Of a stretch of DNA of 64,000 nt, positions 59,201-64,000 are shown one piece after another; within the stretch, counting starts at the first letter, position 1; every line of letters begins with the position of its first letter. Made by a program: the position numbers and the translations under genes. Source of the DNA: Brachionus plicatilis (taxonomy: Eukaryota > Rotifera > Eurotatoria > Ploima > Brachionidae). The notes below the pieces were generated by a model. That model saw only the letters and a program-made list of their open reading frames with translations, was not told the DNA's origin and ran no database searches. The DNA lies in NCBI GenBank assembly GCA_010279815.1, contig QEOQ01000192.1, positions 806,210 through 870,209 of the forward strand. Reading direction: 5' to 3'.

Positions 59201-62051
59201 TTTTTGGTGAAATTTCGCTATGCATTGAGAATTTTGGAACAAGACAGAAATTTGTTAAATTTAATCAAGCTCAATAATATTTTTCTAAAAACCAAAAATT
59301 GGTGGCAAATTGAAGTTTTAGATCAAATTTTAAGATCAAAACTTAAAAAATTTACCATTATTAATCTAATGGAATTGATAATTTAAAAAAAAAATACCAA
59401 ACAATAATAGACATGCTATGTCTTATAATGGTTCTTATAAAATTAGCATCAAAATGATTGACTTCTAGTTTATTAAACAAAAAAATCAATAATTTAAATA
59501 ATTCAGGTAAGGTTAATTCGGAAATTCAAATTCATAAATTTTTTAGTCATTCATTCAGACTACAATAATTTTATTTTCCACTTAAACAAATAATTTTTAA
59601 AACATTTAAGTTTTTGGCTTTAGAAGTTTTCATTAAAATCAATAAAAAAAATTGGAACCTAATAAAGTTCGATAAAGATTTTATATATGAAAATTTATAA
59701 ATTTGAAATAAAATGTGAAGGTATTGCTTAAGAAAAAAATTATTTTTTCTTTATGGTAAAAAGAATTATTACATCTTGATCTCAAACTTCAATTTGCAAA
59801 ATTGGTTCTGTAAATTGTATCGGCTGATGAATTCAATGTATTACCTAAATCTAGTCTCTATAAATATTCTGAAAATTGATATTTATTCTTGTATTTTATT
59901 TATTAAAAAAGGCATTGTGAAATTTAATACAAAACTTCCGCTATAAAGATAAAAAATATTATAACATTTTTTCATTATAACAAATGGTCAACTTGTTCTG
60001 CGGATTAAAATTATAAATATGGTGCAATTTTACAGACTCTCAGAATAAATAATATTTTATGAGTTATGTTTTATTCATCTTATTTATTTATCAGAGTAAT
60101 AAAACATAAAATTTTTTGTTAATTCGAAATTTTTTTTTTAAATTTTGCGATTTTTAAAGATTTCATTACTTATTTATCAAATTTTTTTTTCAGTATTATT
60201 AGCACGTGGCTAAAAGGTAATGGCTAAATCTCCATTCCAACTTGTCAAAGATTTGCCACTTATTTGATTTGATTTTTTAAACATATAAAGAAAATCATCT
60301 GATACAATTTGGCATAGTAAATTTTTTTGATCAAATTTCATTTTTCATTTTTGATCAGAACATTTTTAAATGCATATAATTAGATTCCATCGCAGATATT
60401 TTTATTTAAATTTTTTTATTTTTATTATTTTTATATCTTAAGCTTTAGTTTAAAATTTTTTAAAAATAATTGTAATTTGCTAAAAATATGTTGAAATTTA
60501 ATTTAAAATATTTTGATCCAATTTGATAAATGAAATCTGATCCAAAATTTTACTTTTTTTTACAATTTACAGACCTTATTTCAAATCTTAAGAAAAAATT
60601 TTACCAAGTTTTTTAATTTTTGTTTTCTTGTTGTAAAATTCACAATGTATTTGTATATGGCGGAAAAAAATTTAAATTTTTTCCTTCAAGAAATCTTTAT
60701 TGTTCTGAACATAACTACAATGTTGTTGGTCTTGATTACAGCCTGGCAAAATGTGACAAAACTTGTGAATCTGATAATGAAATTTACGAATGCGGTGGTT
60801 CACAATACTTTTTGCGAAGCGTTTATAATGTCAACAGTTTGTTTTATTATGCTTTTTATTTTTTTTTATTTTTAATTTATTTTTTAAAAGAAAAAAGAGT
60901 TTTCTTCAATATAAATGATTTTTATTTTGAATATCTTGGATGCTTTGATTTAAATTCATCAAATGATTTGTTGATAATTGCTAATTCTTCAATTATCAAT
61001 TGTTTTAAATTTTGTCAATATTTCAACTATACTTTAATAGCCAGTGGAGAAAGTTGTTTTTGTCTCAACAATATCAATAGATCCCTAATGACTGAAGAAA
61101 CTCAGTGTTCAAATCATAAACTTTTTGACATGCATCATTCTGGTCAAAATCATTTTTACGCTGTCTATGAAGCTAAAAGTAAATATTGATTTGAAAAAAT
61201 TTTGACTCCTAATTATCAAATATTTTAAAGTTTACGACCTAAATATATTGCCGAAATTAAAATCTAGCATCACTCATCAAAAAAAAGAATCAATTTATTC
61301 TCATAGAATAATTACAGCAGCTTTCGAATCAGAGGAAGCATGCCATAATTTTTGCTACCACAAAAAATTTTCTTCTTTTGCATTTGATCAATCGTAATTT
61401 TGAAGTTTATTTTTTTTCAATTTAAAATTATTTTTTTAAATTTACAGATATTGTTATTGCAGCGAATTCACTGAAATTATAGATTCAAAGCAAAAATTCT
61501 TATTTTTGAATAATGAACCAGCTGAATTGGTTAAAATACTGAATGAAGTGTCATACGATATATCAGGTTGTTTAATAAACTGCTCCAATAAAGGAGTATG
61601 CACATTTAAAAATGATAGATATAAATGTGATTGCGATAATGAAAACTATGGTCCATCATGTGAAAAAACAAATAATCCATGTGATCAAAAAATTCAATGC
61701 CTAAATAATGGGACCTGTATTTTTATAAAAAATGAAAAATTAAATTTTAGATGTGAGTGCACTTCCTATTTTTACGGATCTCATTGCGAGAATGCAATAG
61801 ATCTTTGTGAGAATGTCACTTGTTCTGGCAATGGATATTGTCAAGAAGATGAAAATAAAGTGCCCAAGTGCAAATGCTTCAAGTATTACAAAGGAGACAA
61901 ATGCGAAGAAATTGAGCCTGCATTGCAAACCATCAATACTGTTATTCGGACAAGCACGATAATTGCAGCGTTTATAATGATATTTACAAGTTTTTTAATA
62001 ATTTTCATTGACATAATTAGTATAATAGCAAGAACTTGGACACAAAAATAA
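50209..62051 (+). CDS. Gene F: complete divergent WSC/PKD/EGF single-span membrane protein, ~1,429 residues
   Basis: Exons: 50209-50263, 51741-51906, 53230-53369, 54120-54267, 54318-54439, 54491-54736, 54798-54836, 54889-55063, 55116-55249, 55399-55546, 55811-55944, 55991-56233, 56284-56340, 56389-56527, 56582-56709, 56763-56919, 56980-57113, 57169-57426, 58327-58359, 58411-58555, 58623-58765, 58835-58979, 60691-60836, 60891-61178, 61231-61393, 61448-62051; total 4,290, a multiple of three. The first exon encodes a signal peptide (MKDWMYLYILLMVNLSFS); its join to 51741 is the least certain splice. Approximate residues: WSC1-2 19-210, PKD 211-292, WSC3-4 306-502, PKD 503-583, WSC5-6 603-788, PKD 789-874 (core MDFGDKT), WSC7-10 886-1245, EGF1-3, span. 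Same order as C and D despite low sequence identity. It almost lacks a stalk. Confidence 0.8.
50264..51740 (+). other. First intron of gene F
   Basis: Contains the palindromic MITE at 50700-51238. The remainder is AT-rich with nothing recognised. Two acceptors are possible for the next exon (after 51740, phase 1, or after 51750, phase 2); phase 1 matches the rest of the family. Confidence 0.5.
50700..51238. mobile_element. 539-bp palindromic MITE, ends CAGTGGTGATTTG, TA duplication
   Basis: The whole element is close to a perfect inverted repeat: CAGTGGTGATTTGATAACAG at 50700 is mirrored at 51219-51238, and the arms continue almost to the centre (about 50965). TA flanks both ends (50698-50699, 51239-51240). 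The arms are full of TTACGTAAAA-type words. No coding capacity. The TA target suggests a Tc1/mariner-mobilised MITE. Transcribed as part of gene F, it could form a long RNA hairpin. Confidence 0.88.
51907..54119 (+). other. Gene F introns around the 53230-53369 exon
   Basis: Introns 51907-53229 and 53370-54119. The second holds an AAGTC/GACTT-rich repeat (about 53680-53775) and a GTGACCAG repeat ending GGTCTTGC on the minus strand at 53984 (relative of 18086). Otherwise AT-rich with no further gene seen. Confidence 0.5.
57427..58326 (+). other. 0.9-kb intron of gene F
   Basis: AT-rich, including an alternating ATATTATAT stretch near 57760-57800 and T runs. No element ends or coding frame recognised. 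Confidence 0.5.
58980..60690 (+). other. 1.7-kb intron of gene F carrying the MITE
   Basis: Phase-2 intron inside WSC8. Apart from the MITE it is AT-rich. The frame that appears open from 60620 is an extension of the WSC exon into the intron; the acceptor after CCTTCAAG at 60690 fits both the phase and the WSC alignment. Confidence 0.6.
59304..59798. mobile_element. 495-bp MITE, second member of the GGCAAATTGAAG family
   Basis: Starts GGCAAATTGAAGTTTTAGAT and ends AAACTTCAATTTGCA. It is flanked by a perfect 8-bp direct repeat, AAATTGGT (59296-59303 and 59799-59806). The interior is alignable with 8364-8888 along its whole length (for example AATAATTTAAATAATTCAGG in both) but diverged. It lies in an intron of gene F within WSC8. 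No coding capacity. Confidence 0.9.
61448..62051 (+). CDS. Gene F terminal exon: WSC10 half, three EGF-like domains, membrane span
   Basis: Unlike genes A-D, the second half of the last WSC (YCYCSEFTEII) and the EGF block are in one exon, with only about 30 residues between them and no Ser/Thr-rich stalk. SYDISGCLINC opens EGF1; three EGF-like domains follow. The span (STIIAAFIMIFTSFLIIF) ends in Ile-Asp-Ile and a very short tail, RTWTQK. The tail is about 20 residues shorter than in A/C, so any cytoplasmic partner would differ. Confidence 0.87.
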
Positions 62052-62068
62052 GAAAAATTCTTCAAAAC

Positions 62069-62074
62069 AATAAA
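62069..62074 (+). terminator. Possible polyadenylation signal of gene F
   Basis: AATAAA 18 nt after the stop codon; another is at 62161-62166. The second would give a more usual 3' UTR length. Weak evidence in AT-rich DNA. Confidence 0.25.
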
Positions 62075-62379
62075 AAAATCACACGACTCTGTCAAAAACA
62101 AATAATTCACACATTTTTTTAATTATTCATTTTTTTAATTGAAAAAAATTAAAACAAACAAATAAAATTTATTATTATTTAAAAAATTAAAAAAAACAAA
62201 TAATTTTTGATTTTTTTTTATCAGCATAATCGAAATTTATTTGGATTGTGTTAAGTTAAGTTTATTTAAATTCGATCATTTCAATTTAGAAAAACTTGAA
62301 TGACTTTTGAACTAAAATAGAAAATTTAGTTCTGTAAAATGATTAATGTTAAAACAATTTTGCTTAATCCTAAAATATG

Positions 62380-62474
62380 TGTCTGCAAAAACTCTGCAAA
62401 GTAATTGCAAAGTTGATTAGAATGCTTTTTGATGGCGTGCAAAATGCAGAAAGTTGCAGAGTATTTTGCAGACT
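62380..62474. repeat. Short imperfect inverted repeat, TCTGCAAAA ... TTTTGCAGA
   Basis: About 95 bases whose ends (GTCTGCAAAAACTCTGCAA and its near complement) fold back on each other, with further GCAAAGT/GCAGAAAG words inside. It may be a small MITE or a hairpin. It lies between genes F and G; the rest of 62170-63050 is AT-rich with nothing recognised. Confidence 0.5.
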
Positions 62475-63057
62475 TATTTTACTGTATTGAGCAAATTTGT
62501 TTAAAATTGATCATACAGAACTAAATTTTCTCTTTTAGTTAAAAAGTTATTCATATTTCTATAGATTGAAACGTTTTTGTTAAAAGACTTATTACTGTAA
62601 AGTTTCCAACTACGGTTTACCATTTGGGGCACTATAATTAAATCTAATAAATGCATAATCTGAATTTTAATGAAAAAAAATACTGCCAGAAAATTTTTTC
62701 CTTTACTTTGCCAAAGCATAAAAATAAAATTGGTTTTTATTTTTATGATATTTTTGATTATTTTAAAAGGAAATTCAATTAAAAATTTCAAAATTCCATC
62801 CACTTTGTTGGCAAGTTTTTAATTACTTGATTAACTTTAAATTAATGGAATCCGGAAAAATTTCTCTTTCTGAAGCCAATATGTTTTTTTTTTATTAAGC
62901 TGCCTTGCCAATACTTTTGGAAAAAACAAGTAAAATCGCATACTCTCTGTTAAATAATTTAAAATTCTTTGAACGAATCCCGAAAAAAACAATTAAAATT
63001 GATCTTTATTGAGAACGATCAATAAAAAAATAAAAACATAATTTTAAAAGCTTTCTT

Positions 63058-63064
63058 TATATAA
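63058..63064 (+). promoter_or_regulatory. TATA-like element before gene G
   Basis: TATATAA about 60 nt before the ATG of gene G. Position fits a core promoter; chance occurrence cannot be excluded. Confidence 0.25.
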
Positions 63065-63125
63065 TTTGATTTTATTTTTTATTATTTTAAAAGTTTCCTT
63101 TAAAGTGAAAAAAAAAATTAAAACA

Positions 63126-64000
63126 ATGAGATCTAAAATATGGTTGTTCATAATTATTTTGGCCATTGAGTTTTTTTCATGTAAAAATGGTTTGTATTTT
63201 TAAGCATAAATTTATCATTGCTCAAAGTTTTTTTTAATTCTTCAAAACTCTTAAAAAATTAAATTACCATTTAAAGATCTGAGCAATTTATTTTTGAAAA
63301 AAACTAAGCTTTTTCTCAAGAGTTTAATGAATCAACAGAATTATATTCTTTCAAAAATGAATTCCCTACAACTCAAATTCCAAGTACAAAATCAAAAGAG
63401 CTTTTTATGGATGAAAAACTGTTTAATTTCAGTGAAAATGCACTTTTTGTTGGATATTATCATGATCCTTTTTGGAACGATTTGAATGGCTTCGCTTTCA
63501 ATTTAACTCACTCTGAAGATCCAAACATGTGCTTCAATAGGTGTGAAAAAAAAGGATTCGAATATGCTGCCATTCGATATATGTATTAAACTAATTAAAT
63601 ATTAAAAAGCATGAATTGTTAATTTTTTTTTTCAGAAATAATCAAACTTATGCTTGCTTTTGTGATAACAAATATGGCACTTCGAGAATTTCAAATTCAA
63701 ATATAGATCGGATCGCCACTTTTTGTAGTTTTTATCCGGTGAAATGTGGTAAAAACTTATACAATAGAGTTCTTAATGTCAGAGGTAACTTTATTTTTAA
63801 TTAAAAAGGTCATTATTTTTAAAATTAAACATTGACCACTAAATTAACATTTTCGCATCCACATCTTTACTTTTAAAATTCCTTTTTTTTTAATTTTTAT
63901 TTTTCACAAATATTTATTTATTTATTTATTTAATTGTTTAAAGACCGCTTGGCGATCAAAAAAAAAATTATAATACACCCATAAATAGAGCGTATTATTT
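63126..64000 (+). CDS. Gene G: start of another WSC/PKD/EGF family gene, cut by window end
   Basis: Exon 1, 63126-63189, encodes a signal peptide (MRSKIWLFIIILAIEFFSC) and ends in phase 1. Exon 2, 63321-63582, begins with a family-unusual acidic/Ser/Thr extension (EFNESTELYSFKNE) and continues into the first WSC half (FVGYYHDPFWNDL). Exon 3, 63636-63784, is the second half (ACFCDNKYGTSRISN). Both WSC exons are close to gene F's 51741-51906 and 53230-53369, so G is F's nearest relative here. A possible fourth exon after the acceptor at 63942 reads into a stop just after a run of ten A residues. That could be a one-base indel, a sequencing error, or a sign that the real exon lies beyond the window. 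Confidence 0.75.

Noticed and set aside
1..64000. CRISPR array, bacterial operons, ribosome binding sites
   Set aside because: The split genes and metazoan domains exclude a prokaryotic reading; no regularly spaced repeat-spacer structure was seen.

Overview
This is eukaryotic, strongly AT-rich DNA (by eye about three-quarters A+T, not counted). Its genes are split into many short exons by GT-AG introns, often only 45-60 nt long. The encoded proteins are metazoan-style extracellular mosaics of WSC, PKD and EGF domains with a single C-terminal membrane span. A compact-intron, AT-rich invertebrate fits; a monogonont rotifer is one candidate, but the sequence does not prove it. All genes I can support lie on the + strand, and I found no RNA genes or CRISPR arrays.

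The window is one tandem gene array. Gene A (404-7286, 5' end outside the window) and gene B (14391-23327) form one unit. Gene C (23880-33032) and gene D (37906-46664) form a second unit that is nearly collinear with the first (offset about 25.8 kb at A/C, 23.5 kb at B/D). A third, damaged unit holds gene E (47855-50008), which keeps only the last three exons of an A/C-type gene and is split by a hAT transposon, followed by the more divergent gene F (50209-62051). Gene G (63126 to the window end) begins a further copy. C and F can be spliced by hand into uninterrupted frames of about 1,479 and 1,429 residues. D gives about 1,500 residues, but its first (signal-peptide) exon was not found. B lacks about seven exons present in D and looks like a pseudogene.

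The intact paralogues share one domain order: signal peptide, (WSC-WSC-PKD) three times, four more WSC domains, a Ser/Thr stalk of variable length, three EGF-like domains, one membrane span and a short basic tail. Most WSC domains are cut internally by a phase-2 intron, and domains are separated by phase-1 introns. I do not recognise this architecture as a named family. Polycystin-1 also combines WSC and PKD, but it has many membrane spans and no such array. The likely role is a cell-surface binding or sensing receptor (inference).

Between and inside the genes lie mobile elements, several dated by comparing units: a Ty3/gypsy integrase remnant (both units), a 525-bp MITE inside it in unit 1 only with a second family member in gene F, a 1.46-kb fold-back element with a 9-bp target duplication (unit 1 only), a TA-flanked long-inverted-repeat element (both units), a TA-flanked palindromic MITE in the first intron of F, and the hAT copy in E. 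Near-identical tracts and an ectopic exon copy point to continuing gene conversion.
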